Below, piece after piece: positions 26,941 to 40,179 of a DNA stretch of 64,000 bases (position 1 is the stretch's first letter; each line of letters starts with the position of its first letter). Both the position numbers and the translations under genes were made by a program. The notes under the pieces were generated by a model that saw only the letters and a list, made by a program, of their open reading frames with translations, was not told the DNA's origin and ran no database searches. Source of the stretch: Thinopyrum elongatum (Eukaryota > Streptophyta > Magnoliopsida > Poales > Poaceae); the NCBI GenBank assembly GCA_011799875.1, contig CM022299.1:333048409-333112408 (forward strand), written 5' to 3'.

Positions 26941-28093
26941 ACATCTTGGAAATGCAAGAGACCTTAGTTATGATGATGCACTAGGTCCACTGGTCTTTGT
27001 GTATGTTCTCCAAAGGCTTTTGCCGAGTGTCATTAAGAAAGTTTCTGTACAATTTGAACGAACTCCTTAAGAAAAGTTCTCCAAAAGTTCCATATGAAGA
27101 ATCCTTTGAAGCATCTGGTCTCACAAACGTTTTGACTACTCTGGAGCCAAAACGGACTCGGTAAAGTCAGATATCCATGTTTCAGTTACACTGCGCCAAA
27201 CTGATTCCGAACGACGGTTACAGACTAGTTCTTGTGAGTTCATTCGATTTTTTCCATTCTTACTTCACTAAACTCTCCAGAAAGATCCAATTATTTCTAG
27301 GTAAATGCAGAGACCTTAGTTTGATGATGCACTAGGTCCCAACTGGGAATTTGTTATGTTCTCGAAAGGTGTTTGTCAAGTGTCATAAGAAAGTTTCTGT
27401 ACAAGTTTTGAAGAAGTCCTTAAGAAAAATTTCTCCAAAAGTTCCCTATGAAAGAACACTTGGAAGCATCTAGTCGTCACAAATTTTTTGACTACTTGTG
27501 GGCAAAAACGGACTTCGTATGAGTCGATATCCATGTTTTCAGTTACACTACGCAAAACTGATTCCGAACGACAGTTACAGACTAGTTCTGTTTAGTTCCA
27601 TTCGATTTTTTTCCATTCTACTTCACTAAACATCTCCTATGAGATCCAATTACTTATATGAAATGCAAGAGACCTTATTTATGATGATGCACTAGGTCCA
27701 GCACTGGTTCTTGTGTATGTTCTCCAAAGGCGTTTGTCGAGGCTCATTAAAGTTTCTGTACAATTTTTTGAAGAACACTCCTTAAGAAAAGTTTCTCCAA
27801 AAGTTCCTATGAAAGAATCCTTTGAAGTCATCAGGTCGCACAAAAGTGTTGACAACTTCTGGAGCGAAATGGACTCCGTATGAGTCTGATATCCATGTTT
27901 TCAGTAACACTGACACTGCGCAAACTTGATTCCGAACCAGTTACAGACTGGTTCTTGTGTAGTTGCATTCGATTTTTTTCATTCTACTTACTAAACATCT
28001 CCATATGAGATCCAATTACTTCTAGGAAATGCAAGAACCTTAGTTATGATGATGCACTAGGTCCACAACTGGCTTTGTGTATGTTCTCAAAGG

Positions 28094-31000
28094 CGTTTGT
28101 CGAGTGCTCATTAAGAAAGTTTCTGTACAAGTTTCTGAACAAACTCGTTAGAAAAGTTCTCCAAAGTTTCCCTAGAAACAATCCTTTGAAGCATCTGGTC
28201 GTCACAATGTGTTTTACAACTTGTGAGGGAAAATGGACTCCGTATGACTGATATCCATGTTTCAGTTAACACGCGCAATTGATTCCGAACTACAGTTACA
28301 GACTGGTTCTTGTGTAGTTGCATTCATTTTTTTCATTCTACTTTACTAACATCTCATATGAGAATCCAATTACTTCTAGGAAATGCAAGAGACCTAGTTA
28401 TGATGATGCACTAGGTCCATAGCTTTTCTTTGTGTATGTTTCATAGCGTTTGTCGAGTGCTCATTAAGAAAGTTTCTGTATAATTTCTGAACGAACTCCT
28501 TAAGAAAAGTTCTCAAAAGTTTGCTGTGAAAGAATCCTTTGAAGCATCTGGTCATGAAAAACATTTGATTACTAGGGACTCCATATGAGTCAAAGATCCA
28601 TTTTCAGTAAACACTATGCAAAACTGATTCCGATGACAGTTACAGACTAGTTCTTGTATAGTTCATTTCATTTTTTCCATTCTACTTCACGAAAAATCTC
28701 CATATGAGATCCAATTACTTCTAGGGAAATCAAGAGACGTTAGTTTATATGATACACTAGGTCCACAGCTGGACTTTGTGTATGTTCTGAAAGAGCGTTT
28801 TCGATTGCTCATAGGATGTGCTTACTTACAATTTTCTGTACAAGTTTAACGAACTCCTTAAAAAATTTCTCCAAAAGTTCCCTATGAAAGAATCCTTTGA
28901 AGCATCTGGTCGTCACAAACGTTTTGACTACTTGTGGAGCAAAAACGGACTTCGTATGAGTCAGATATCCATGTTTCAGTTAACACTGCGCCAAACTGAT
29001 TCTGAACGACAGTTATAGACTAGTTCATGTGTAGTTGCATTCGATTTTTCATTCTACTTCACTAAACATCTCCATATAAGATCCAATTACTTCTAGGGAA
29101 ATGCAAGAGACCTTAGTTATGATGATGCACTAGGTCCACAGCTGGTTCTTTGTGTATGTTCTCAAAAGGCGTTTGTCGAGTGCTCATTAAGAATGTTTCT
29201 TAACAATTTCTGAATGAACTCCTTAAGAAAAGTGCTCCAAAAGTTCCTATGAAAGACCCTTCGAAGCATCTGGTCGTCACAAATGTTTTGATACTTGTGA
29301 GCAAAATGGACTTGTATGAGTCAGATATCCATGTTTCAGTAACACTGCGCAAACTGATTCCGAACGACAGTTCCAGACTAGTTCTTGTGTAGTTTGCATT
29401 CGATTTTTCCATTCTGCTTCACTAAACATCTCCATATGAGATCCAATTACTCTATGAAATGCAAGAGACCTTAGTTTGATGATGCACTAGGTCCATAGCG
29501 GTTCTTCGTGTATGTTCTCCAAAGGCGTTTGTCGAGTGCTCATTAAGAAAGTTTCTGTATACTTTGACGAACTCCTTAAGAAAGTTCTCCAAAAGTTCGC
29601 TATGAAAGAATCCTTTGAAGCATCTAGTGTGTCACAAATGTTTTGACTACTAGGGACTCCGTATGAGTGAGATATCCATGTTTCAGTTAACACTGCAGCA
29701 AAACTGATTCCGAACGACAGTTACAGACTAGTTCTTCGTAGTTCATTCGATTTTTCCATTCTACTTCACTAAACATCTCCATATGAGATCCAATACTTCA
29801 AGAAAATACAAGAGACCTTAGTTATGATGAGCCACAGGTCCACGCTGGGACTTGTGTATGTTCTCGAAAGGCGTTTGTCGAGTGCTCATTAAGAAAGTTT
29901 TTGTAAAAGGTTCCCTATGAAGAATCCTTGAATCACCGTGGTCACAAACATTTTGATTACTTGTGGATCAAAACGTACTCATATGAGTCAGATATCCATG
30001 TTTCAGTTAACACTGAGCAAATTCCGACGACAGTTACACACTATTCTTGTGTAGTTGCATTCGATTTTTCCATTCTACTTCACACTAACATCACATATGA
30101 GATCCAATTAGTTATAGAGAAATGCAAGAGACCTTAGTTGATGATGCATAGGTCCATAGCTGGCACTTTGTGTATGTTCTCAAGGCGTTTGTCGAGTGCT
30201 CATGAAGAAAGTTTTTGTACAAGTTTCTGAACGAACTCTTAAGAAAAGTTTCTCCAAGTGTTCCTATGAAGAATAATTTGAAGCATCTGGTCGTCACAAA
30301 CATTTTGATTACTTGTGGACAAAAACGCACTTCGGATGAGTCAGATATCCATGTTTCAGTTAACACTGCGCCAAACTGATTCCGAACGACAGTTACAGAC
30401 TAGTTTCTTGTGTAGTTTTTCATTCGATTTTTTCATTCTACTTCACTAAACATCTCCATATAGATCCAATTACTTTAGGGAAATGCAAACCTTAGTTATA
30501 TGATGACAATGTCCATAGCTGGTTCTTTGTATTTTCTCCGAAGGTGATGTTCGAGTGCTCATTAAGAAAATTCGTATACTTTTCTGAACGACTTCTTAAG
30601 AAAGTTCTCCAAAAGTTTGCATCAAGAATCCTTGAAGCATCGGTCTCACAATGTTTGACTACTAGGGACTTCATATGAGTCAGATATCATCATGTTTCAG
30701 TTACACACTCGCAAAACTGATTCGAACGACAGTTACAGACTAGTTCTTGTGTAGTTGCATCGATTTTTTTCCATTCTACTTCACTAAACATCTCCATATG
30801 GATCCATTACTTCTAGGGAAATGCAGACAGCTTAGTTATGATGATACACTAGGTCCACAACTGGTACTTTGTGTATATTCTCGAAAGGCAGTTGTCGATG
30901 TTCATTAAGAAAGTTTTTGTAACAGTTTCTAAAAGAACTCCTTAAAAAAGTTTCCAAAAGTTCCCTATGAAAGATATTTTGAAGCATCTGGTCGTCACAA

Positions 31001-34000
31001 ACATTTTGACTACTTGGGAGAAGAAACAGACTCCGATGAGTCAATATCCAATGTTTAAGTTAATAACTAATACTGCGCCAAACTGATTCCGAACGACAGT
31101 TACAAACAGTTTCTGTGTAGTTGCATTCGTTTTTACCATTCTACTTCAATAAAATCTCCATATGAGATCCAATTACTTCTATGGAAAATCAGAGACCTTA
31201 GTTATGATGATGCACTAGGTCCACAGCTGGTTCTTTGTGTATGTTCTCCAAAGGCTTTTGTCGAGTGCTCATTAGGAAAGTTTCTGTACAATTTTTTGAA
31301 CGAACTCCTTAAGAAAAGTTCTCAAAAGTTCCATATAAGAATCCTTTGAAGCATCCGGTCCTCACAAATGTTTTGACTACTCTGCACCAAAATGGACTTC
31401 GGTATAAGTCAATTCCATGTTTCAGTTAACACTGCGCCAAACTGATTCCGAACGACAGTTACAGACTAGTTCTGTGTAGTTGCATTCGATTTTTTCCATT
31501 ACCTTCACTAAACATCTCCATATGAGATCCAATTACTTCTAGGAATGCAAGAGACCTTAGTTATGATGATGCACTAGGTCCACAGCTGGGATTGTGTTGT
31601 TCTCGAAAGGGTTTGTCAAGTGCTCATTGAAGTTTCTGTACAAGTTTCTGAATGAATCCTGAAGAATTTCTCCAAAGTTCCCTATGAAAGAACCTTGGAA
31701 GCATCTGGTCGTCACAAATGTTTTGACTACTTGTGAGCAAAAAGGACTTCGTATGAGTCGATATCCATGTTCAGGTAACTACGCAAAACCGATTCCAAAC
31801 GACAGTTATAGACTAGTTCTAGTTTAGTTCCATTCGATTTTTTCCATTCTATTCACTAAACTCTCCATATGAGTCGAATTACTTCTAATAAATGCAAGAG
31901 ACCTTAGTTATGATGATGCACTAGGTCCACAGCTGGTTCTTTGTGTATGTTCTCCAAAGGCTTTGTCGAGTGCTCATAAGAAAGTTTCTTACAAATTTTT
32001 TGAACGAACTCCTTAAGAAAAGTTCTCCAAAAGTTCGCTATGAAAGAATCCTTTGAAGCATCGTTTGTCACAAATGTTTGTGACTACTAGGGACTCCGTA
32101 TGAGTGAGATCCATGTTTCAGTTAACACTGCGCAAAACTATTCCGAACGACAGTTACAGACAGTTTTCTGTATTGCATTCGATTTTTCATTCTACTTCGT
32201 TGAACCTCTCCATATGAGATCCAATTACTTCTAGGGAAATGCAAGAGACCTTAGTTATGATGATCCACTAGTCCCACGCTGGGACTTTGTGTATGTTCTT
32301 GAAAGGCGTTGTCGAGTGCTCATTAAGAAAGTTTTTGTATAAGTTTCTGAACAAACTGCTTAAGAAAAGTTCCCAAAGTTCCCTATGAAAGAATCCTTTG
32401 AATCATCCTGTGGTCACAACATTTTGATTACTTGTGGTCAAAACGGACTCCGTATGAGTCGATATACATGTTTCAGTTAACACTGCGCAAAACGGATTCG
32501 AACGACAGTTACAGCTAGTTCTGTGTAGTTTGCATTCAATATTTTCCATTCTACTTCACTAAACATCTCCATATGAGATCCAATTACTTATATTAATTCA
32601 AGAGACCTTAGTTGTGATGATCACTAGGTCCACAGCTGGGACTTTGTGTATGTTCCGAAAGGCGTTTGTCGATGCTCATTAAGAAAGTTTCTGTACAATT
32701 TTTGAACGAACTCCTGAAGAAAAGTTCTCCAAAAGTTTCCTATGAAAGAATCCTTTGAAGAATCTAGTCGTCAAAACATTTTTGACTACTTGTGGAGCAA
32801 AAACGGACTTCGTATGACTCAGATATCATGTTTTCAGTTAACACTGCGCAAAACTGATTCCGATCGACGTTTACATACTAGTTCTTGTGTAGTTTCATTT
32901 GATTTTTTCCATTCTACTTCACTAAATCTCCATATGAGATCCAATACTTTAGGGAAATGCAAGAGACCTAGTTATAATGATGCACTAGGTCCACAGCTGG
33001 TTCTTTGTGCATGTTTCCAATGGTGTTGTCGGTGCTCATTATAAGTTTCTGTACATGTTTTCTGAACGAACTCCTTAAGAAAGTTCTCCAAAAGTTTCCA
33101 TAAAGAATCCATTAAAGCAATCTGGTCATCACAAACGGTTTGACTCTTGTGGAGGCAAAACGGACTTCGTATGAGTCTGATATCCATGTTTCAGTTATCA
33201 ATACGCAAAATTGTTTCAAACAACAGTTACAGACTAGTTCTTGTGTAGTTGCATTCGATTTTTCCATTCTACTTCACTAAACATCTGCATATGAGATCCA
33301 TTACTTCTATGGAAATGCAAAGACCTTAGTTATGATCATGAACTAGGTCCACAGCATGGCTTTGTGTATGTTCTCGAAAGGCGTTTGCCGAATGTTCATT
33401 AAGAAAGTTTTGTACAGTTTCTAAACGAACTCCTGAAGAAAGTCTCCAAAAGTTCTCTATGAAAGAATATTTTGAAGCATTGGTCACACAATGTCTTGAC
33501 TAGTTGTGGAGCAAAAATGGACTTTGTATGAGTGAGATATCCATTTTAAGTTAATACTGCCAAACTGATTTCGAGCGACAGTTACAACTAGTTCTTGTGT
33601 AGTTGCATTTTTTTACCATTCTACTTCACTAAACTCTCCATATAGATCCAATTACTTCTAGGGAAATGCAAGAGACCTTAGTTATGATGATGCACTAGGT
33701 CCAAAGCTGGTTCTTTGTGTATGTTCTCAAGCTTTTGTCGAGTGCACATTAAGAAAGTTCTGTACAATTTTTTGAACGAACTCCTTAAGAAAATTTCTCA
33801 AAAGTGCCATATGAAAGAATCTTTGAAGCATCTGGTCCTCACAAACGTTTTGACTACTTGTGGAGCCAAACGGACTCGGTATGAGTCAAATATCCATGTT
33901 TCAGTTAACACAGCGCCAAACTGATTCGAACTGACTTAACAGACTAGTTCTTGTGTTCATTCGATTTTTTCCATTCTACTTCACTAAACATCTCCATAAT

Positions 34001-35674
34001 GAGATCCAATTATTTCTAGGTAATGCAAGAGACCTGAGTTATGATGAATCACAACTAGGTCCACAATTGGAATTTGTGATGTTCTCAAAAGGTTTGTCAG
34101 TGCCTCATTAAGAAAGTTTCTGTACAAGTTTCAGAGAATCCTTAAGAAGTACTCTCAAAAGTCCCTATGAAAGAATCCTTTGAAGCATCTGGTCGTCACA
34201 ATGTTTTGACTACTTGTGGAGCAAAAACGGACTTCGTATGAGTCGATATCCATGTTTCAGTTAACACTACGCAAAAACCAATTCCGAACGACAGTTACAA
34301 CTAGTTCTTGTTTAGTTGCCATTCGATTTTTTCATTCTACTTCACTAAACATCCCCATATGAGATCCAATTACTTCTAATGAAATGCAAGAGACCTTATT
34401 ATGATGATGCACTAGGTCCACAGCTGGTTCTTGGTGTATGTTCTCCAGAGCGTTTGTCGAGTGCTCATTAAGAAAGTTTCTGTACATTTTTTGGAACTCC
34501 TGAGAAAAGTTCTCCAAAAGTTCCCTATGAAAGAATCCTTGGAAGCATCAGGTCGTCACAAACTGTGACTTGTGGTAGCAAAATGACTCCGTATGAGTCG
34601 ATTCCATGTTTCAGTTAACACTGGCGCAACTGATTCTGAACAACAGTTACAGACTGGTTCTTGTTGTAGTGCATTCGATTTTTTCATTCTACTTTACTAA
34701 ACATCTCCTTATGAGATCCAATTACTTCTAGGGAAATGCAGGGACCTTAGTTATGATGATGCACTAGGTCAACAACTGGACTTTGTGTATGTTCTCGAAA
34801 GGCGTTTGTCGAGTGTTCATTAAGAAAGTTTCTGTACAGTTTGTAACGAACTCCTTAAGAAAAGTTCTCCAAAAGTTCCTATGAAAGAATCCTTTGAAGC
34901 ATCTGGTGGTCACAAACTTTTGATTACTGTGGAGCCAAAAGGACTCCGTAGAGTCAGATATCCATGTTTCAGTTAACACTGCGCAAAACTGATTCCGAAC
35001 GACAGTTACAGACTAGTTTTTGTGTAGTTGCATTCGATTTTTCCATTCTACTTCAGTAAACATCTGCATATGAGATCCAATTACTTCTAGGAAAATGCAA
35101 GAGACCTTAGTTATGATATCACTAGGTCCATCTGGGACTTTGTGTATGTTCTCGAAAGGCGTTTGTCGAGTGCTCATTAGAAAGTTTTCTGTACAAGTTT
35201 AGATGAACTCCTAAAATTTTCCAAAGTTCCCTATGAAAGAATCTTTTGAAGCATCTGTCGTCCACAAAACGTTTTGACTATTTGTGGAGCAAAAAACGTA
35301 CTTCGTATGATCAGATATCAGTTTCAGTTAACACTACGCAAGAACAAACTTATTCTAACGACTGTACAGACTATTCTTATGTAGTTCATTCGATTTTTAC
35401 CATTCTACTTCACTACATCTAAATATAAGATCCAATTACTTATAGGGAAATGCAAAGACCTAGTTATGATAATGCACTAGGTCCCACTGGTTCTTGTGTA
35501 TGTTCTCTAAAGCGTTGTCGAGTGTCATTAAGAAGTTTCTTTACAATTTTTACGAGTCCTAAGAAAAGTTCCCAAATGTTCCTATGAAGACTTCCTTCGA
35601 AGCATCTATGGTCGTCACAAATGTTTTGACTAGTTTGGAGCCAAAATGGACTATGTATGAGTCAGATATCCATG
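28094..35674 (+). repeat. Copy B proximal mixed-monomer block (noisy)
   Basis: This corresponds monomer by monomer to A 1-7,553 and C 56,494 onward. It shares unusual small losses with A that are absent from C, for example GTTTCTTAACAATTTCTG near 29,187 (A near 1,101; C reads GTTTCTTTACAATTTTCTG) and GCAAACCTT near 30,484 (A near 2,386; C reads GCAGCAGACCTT). No genes or foreign insertions are seen in the block. Confidence 0.85.
29897..29915 (+). repeat. Internal-deletion monomer marker, copy B
   Basis: This is the same join as at 1,805 with one extra G (GTAAAAGGTTCCC). Its distance from the copy A marker is 28,092 bp, essentially equal to the distance between the copy starts (28,093 bp). 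Confidence 0.84.
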
Positions 35675-37929
35675 TTTCTGACAAACTGCTTAAAAAAGTT
35701 CTCCAAAAGTTCCACTATGAAAGAATCTTTGAAGTCATCCGGGGTCAAAATTTTGATTACTGGGTGGGAGTCAAAACGGACTCGTAGATCAATATCCATG
35801 TTTAGGTTAACCAACTTTGCGGCAAAACTGATTCTGAACGACAGTTACAGACTAGTTCTTGTGTAGTTGCATTGATATTTTTGCATTCTTACCTTCACTA
35901 AACATCCTCCATATGAGTTCCATTAGTTCTAGGGAAATGCAAGAGACCTTATTTTATGATGATCAATAGGTCCACACAGCTGGCACTTTCTGTATGTTTC
36001 TCAAAAGGCGTTTGTCGAGTGCTCATGAAGAAGTTTTTGTACAAGTTTTATGACGAACTCCTTAAGAAAGTTCTCCAAAAGTTTCCTATGAAAGAAAATT
36101 TGAAGCACTGGTCGTCACAAATGTTTTGATTACTTGTGGAGCAAAACGGACTTCGCATGAGTCAGATATCCATGTTTCAGTAACACTCGCGCCAAAACTG
36201 ATTCCCCAACGACAGTTACAGACTAGTTCTTGTGTAGTTTCATTCAGTATCTCGATTTTTTTCATTCTACTTCACTAAACATCTCCATATTAGATCCAAT
36301 TACTTCTAGGGAAATGCAAGAGACCTTAGTTTATGATCATGCACTAGGTCCCATAGCTGGTTCATTAAGAAGATTCTGTATAATTTCTGAATGAACTTCT
36401 GTTAAAAAAAGTTCTCCAAATTTGCTATATGAAGAATCCTTTGAAGCATCAGGTCATCACAAATTTTTTGACTACTAGGACTCGTATTAGTCAGATATCC
36501 ATGTTTCAGTAACACTTCGCAAAACTTTCCGAACGACAGTTACAGACTGGTTCTTGTGTAATTGCATTCGATTTTTTCCATTCAACTTCACTAAACATCT
36601 CCATATGAAGATCCCTTAATTCTACAGAAATGCAAGACACCTTAGTTATGATGATACACTAGGTCCACAACTAGCTTGTTTTGTTTCTCGAAGGCGTTTG
36701 TCGAGTGCTCATTGAAGTTTCTGAACAAACCTCCTTAAGAAAAGTTCTCCAAAAGTTCCCTATGAAAGAATCCTTGAAGCATCTGGTGGTCACAACATTG
36801 TACTTGTGGAGCCAAACTGACTCCGTACGAGTCAGATATCCATGTTTCAGTTAACACTGGCGCCAAACTGATTCCGAACGACAGTTACAGACTAGTTCTT
36901 GTGTAGTTGCATTCGATTTTTTCATTCTACTTCACTAACATCTCCATATGGATCCACTTACTTCTAGGTAAATCAAGAGACCTTAGTTATGATGATGCAC
37001 TAGGTCCACACTGGGACTTGTGTATTTTCCGAAAGGGCGTTTGTCGATTGCACATTAAGAAAGTTTCTGTACAAGTTTCTGAACGAACTACTGAAGAAAG
37101 TTCTCCAAAAGTTCCTATGAAAGAATCCTTTGAAGCATCTAGTCGTGTCACAAACATTTTGACTACTTGTGGAGCAAAAACGGACTTCGCATGAGTCAGA
37201 TATCCTTTTTCAGTTAACACTTGCAAAAACTGATTCCGATCAAGAGTTACGACTAGTTTCTTGTGTAGTGCATTCGATTTATTCCATTCTACTTCACTAA
37301 ACATTCATAGGAGATCCAATTTACTTTTAGGGGAAATGCAAGAGACCTTAGTTAATGTGCACTAGTCCCACAGCTGGTTCTTGTGTATGTTTTCCAAAGG
37401 AGTTTGTCGTTGCTCTTAAGAAAGTTTCTGTACAAGTTTTGAAGAACTCCTAAGAAAATTTTCTCCAAAGGTTCCTATGAAAGAATCTTTTGAAGCATCT
37501 GGTCGTCACCAACGTTTTGACTACTTGTGGAGCAAAAACGTACTTCGTATGAGTTCAGATATCCATGTTTCATTAACCACTGCCAAACTGATTCTGAACG
37601 ACTGTTACAGACTAGTTCTTATGTAGTGTGCATTCGATTTTTTCCATTCTACTCACTAAATCTAACATATAGATCAATTACTTCTAGGGAAATGCAGAGA
37701 CCTAAGTTATGATGATGGCACTAGGTCCACAGCTGGTTCTTTGTGTATGTTCTCTAAAGGCGTTTGTCGAGTGCTCATTAAGATAGTTTCTTTACAATTT
37801 TCTGAACGAAGCCGTAGAAAATGTCCTCCAAATGTTCTCTATGAAAGACTCCTTCGAGCATCTGGTCGTCAAATGTTTTTGACTAGTTGTGGACAAAAAT
37901 GGACTATGTCTGAGTCAGAGTATCCATGT
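35675..37929 (+). repeat. HOR unit B1
   Basis: Partner of unit A1. The joint reads CATGTTTCTGACAAACTGC. It has several local insertions, for example TTAACCAACTTTGCGGC near 35,815 and TCAGTATCTCGATT near 36,243. A1 has a related TCAGATTGATT at the matching position near 8,096. Confidence 0.83.
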
Positions 37930-40179
37930 TTTGAACAACACTGCTTAAGAAAAGTTCTCCAAAAGTTCCCTATGAAAGAATTTTGAATCATCCGGAGGTC
38001 AAACATTTTTATTACTTGTGGAGTCAAAACGGACTCCGTATGAGTCAAGATATCCATGTTTCAGTTAACACTGCGCAAAACTGTTTCGAACGGACAGTTA
38101 CAAGACTAGTTCTTGTGTAGTACATTGTATATTTTGCATTTTTACTTCACTAAACATCTCCATATGAGTCCAATTAGTTCTAGGGAATGCAAGAGACCTT
38201 AGTTATGATGATGCACTAGGTCCACAAGCTGGCACTTTCTGTAGTTTCTCAAAGGCGTTTTGTCGAGTGCTCATGAAGAAAGTTTGTACAATTTATGAAC
38301 AACTCTTAAGAAAGTTCTCCAAAGTGTTCCTATGAAAGAATAATTTGAAGCATCTGGTCGTCACAAACGTTTGATTACTTGTGGAGCCAAAACGACTTCG
38401 CATGAGTCAAATTCACCATGTTTCCAGTAACACTGCGCAAACTGATTCCCAACACAGTTACAGACTAGTTTGTGTATTGTTCATTCGATTTTTTCATTCT
38501 ACTTCACTAAACATCTCCATATGAGATCCAATTACTTTCTAGGGAAATGCAAGAGACCTTAGTTTATGATCATAGCACTAGTTCCATAGCGGGTTCATTA
38601 AGAAGATTCTGTATAATTTTCTGAATGAACTTCTTAAAAAGTTCTCCAAATTTTGCTATGAAAAGATCCTTTGAGGCATCAGGTCATCACAAAATGTTTG
38701 ATCCGTAGGGACTCCGTATAGGTCAGATATCCATGTTTCAGTTAACACTCGCAAACTGTTCGAACGACAGTTACACAGACTGGTTCTTCTGTGTTGAAGC
38801 ATTCGATTTTTTTCCATTCTACTTCACTAAACATCTCCATATGAGATCCCATTACTTCTACAGAAATGCAGACACTTAGTTATGATGATACATCTAGGTC
38901 CACAACTATGACTTGTGTATGTTCTCGAAAGGCGTTTGTCGAGATGCTCATTAAGAAGTTTCTGTAACAACTCCTTAAGAAAGTTCTCCAAAAGTTCCCT
39001 ATGAAAGAATCTTTGAAGCATCTGGTGGTCCACAACATTTTGAATCTGTGGAGCCAAACTGACTCGTACGAGTTCAGATATCCTGTTTCAGTTAAACACT
39101 GCGCAAAACTGATTCCGAACGACAGTTACAGACTGATTCTTGTTGTAGTTGCATTCTATTTTTTTCATTCTACTTCACACATCTCCATATGAGATCCACT
39201 TACTTCTAGGGAAATTCAAGAGACCTTAGTTATGATGATCACTAGGTCCACAGCTGGGACTTTGTGTATGTTCCGAAGGGGCGTTTGTCGATTGCCATTA
39301 GAAAGTTTCTGTACAAGTTTCGAACGAACTCTGAGAAAAGTTCTCCAAAAGTTTCCTATGGAAAGAATCCTTTGAAGCATCTATCGTCACATACATTTTG
39401 AACTATTGGGAGCAAAAACGACTTCGCATGAGTCAGATATCCATGTTTCAGTTAACACTGCACAAACTGATTCCGATCAAAGTTACAGACTAGTTCTTTG
39501 TGTGTAGTTTGCATTCGATTTTTTTCCATTCTACTTCACTAATTCTCCAATGAGATCCAATTACTTTTAGGGAAATGCAAGGACCTTGTTATAATGATGC
39601 ACTAGGTCCACTGGTTCTGTGTGATGTTTTCCAAAGGAGTTTGTCGTGTGCTCATTAAAGAAAGTTTCTGTACAAGTTTATGAATAACTCCTTAAGAAAA
39701 TTTCTCCAAAGGTTCCCTATGAAAGAATCTGTTTGAAGCATCTGGTCGTCACAAACGTTTTGACTACTTGTGGAGCAAAAACGTACTTCGTATGAGTCAG
39801 ATATCCATGTTTCAGTTAACATACGCCAAACTGATTCTGAACGACTGTTCCAGACTAGTTCTATGTAGTTGCATTCGATTTTTTCCATTCTACTTCACTA
39901 AACATCTCTATAAGATCCAATTACTTCTAGGGAAATGCAAGAGACCTTAGTTATTAGATGCACTAGGTCCACAGCTGGTTCTTTGTGTATGTTCTCTAAA
40001 GCGTTTTTCCGAGTGCTCATTAAGATAGTTTCTTTACAATTTTCTGAACGAAGTCCGTAAGAAAAGTGCTCCCATGTTCTCTATGAAAGACTCCTTCGAA
40101 GCATCTGGTCGTCACAAATGTTTTTGACTAGTTGTGTGGAGCAAAAATGGACTATGTATGAGGTCAGAATATCCATGTT
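37930..40179 (+). repeat. HOR unit B2
   Basis: Partner of unit A2, with joint CATGTTTTGAACAACACTGC. It shares the A2-specific ACATTGTATATTTT and GTTACACAGACTGGTTC forms and the GATGGTC...CACAACATTTTGAATC stretch. Confidence 0.83.

Larger units (their letters stand above)
1..28093 (+). repeat. Super-repeat copy A (~28.1 kb)
   Basis: This is the first of three copies of one ordered series of variant monomers. The series begins at CGTTTGTCGAGTGC, followed by a rare monomer with ACTCGTTAAG and an ATGTGTT...ACAACTTGTGGAGGG block. The same monomer reappears at 28,094 and 56,494. A second marker, a monomer with an internal deletion reading GTTTTTGTAAAAGTTCCC, lies at 1,805 in A, 29,897 in B and 58,351 in C. 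Copy A consists of a mixed block (1-7,553), a 2.2 kb HOR array (7,554-19,505) and a second mixed block (19,506-28,093). It is rich in scattered single-base losses and may be an unpolished assembly segment. Confidence 0.85.
19506..28093 (+). repeat. Copy A distal mixed-monomer block (noisy)
   Basis: About 23 monomers that follow, in order, the clean segment 47,818-56,493 of copy B. Markers include CAAACGT-AGTTACAG near 19,620 (CAAACGTCAGTTACAG at 47,927), TATTATAG near 20,730 and 24,715, the GAAGCACCTGGT monomer near 20,960 and 24,955, and TTCGTTGAACC near 20,400 and 23,322. Length is 8,588 bp against 8,676 bp in B, even though A carries a 185 bp foreign-looking patch replacing about 91 bp. 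Both small deletions and small insertions are present, the latter mainly in 19,506-20,450. Confidence 0.85.
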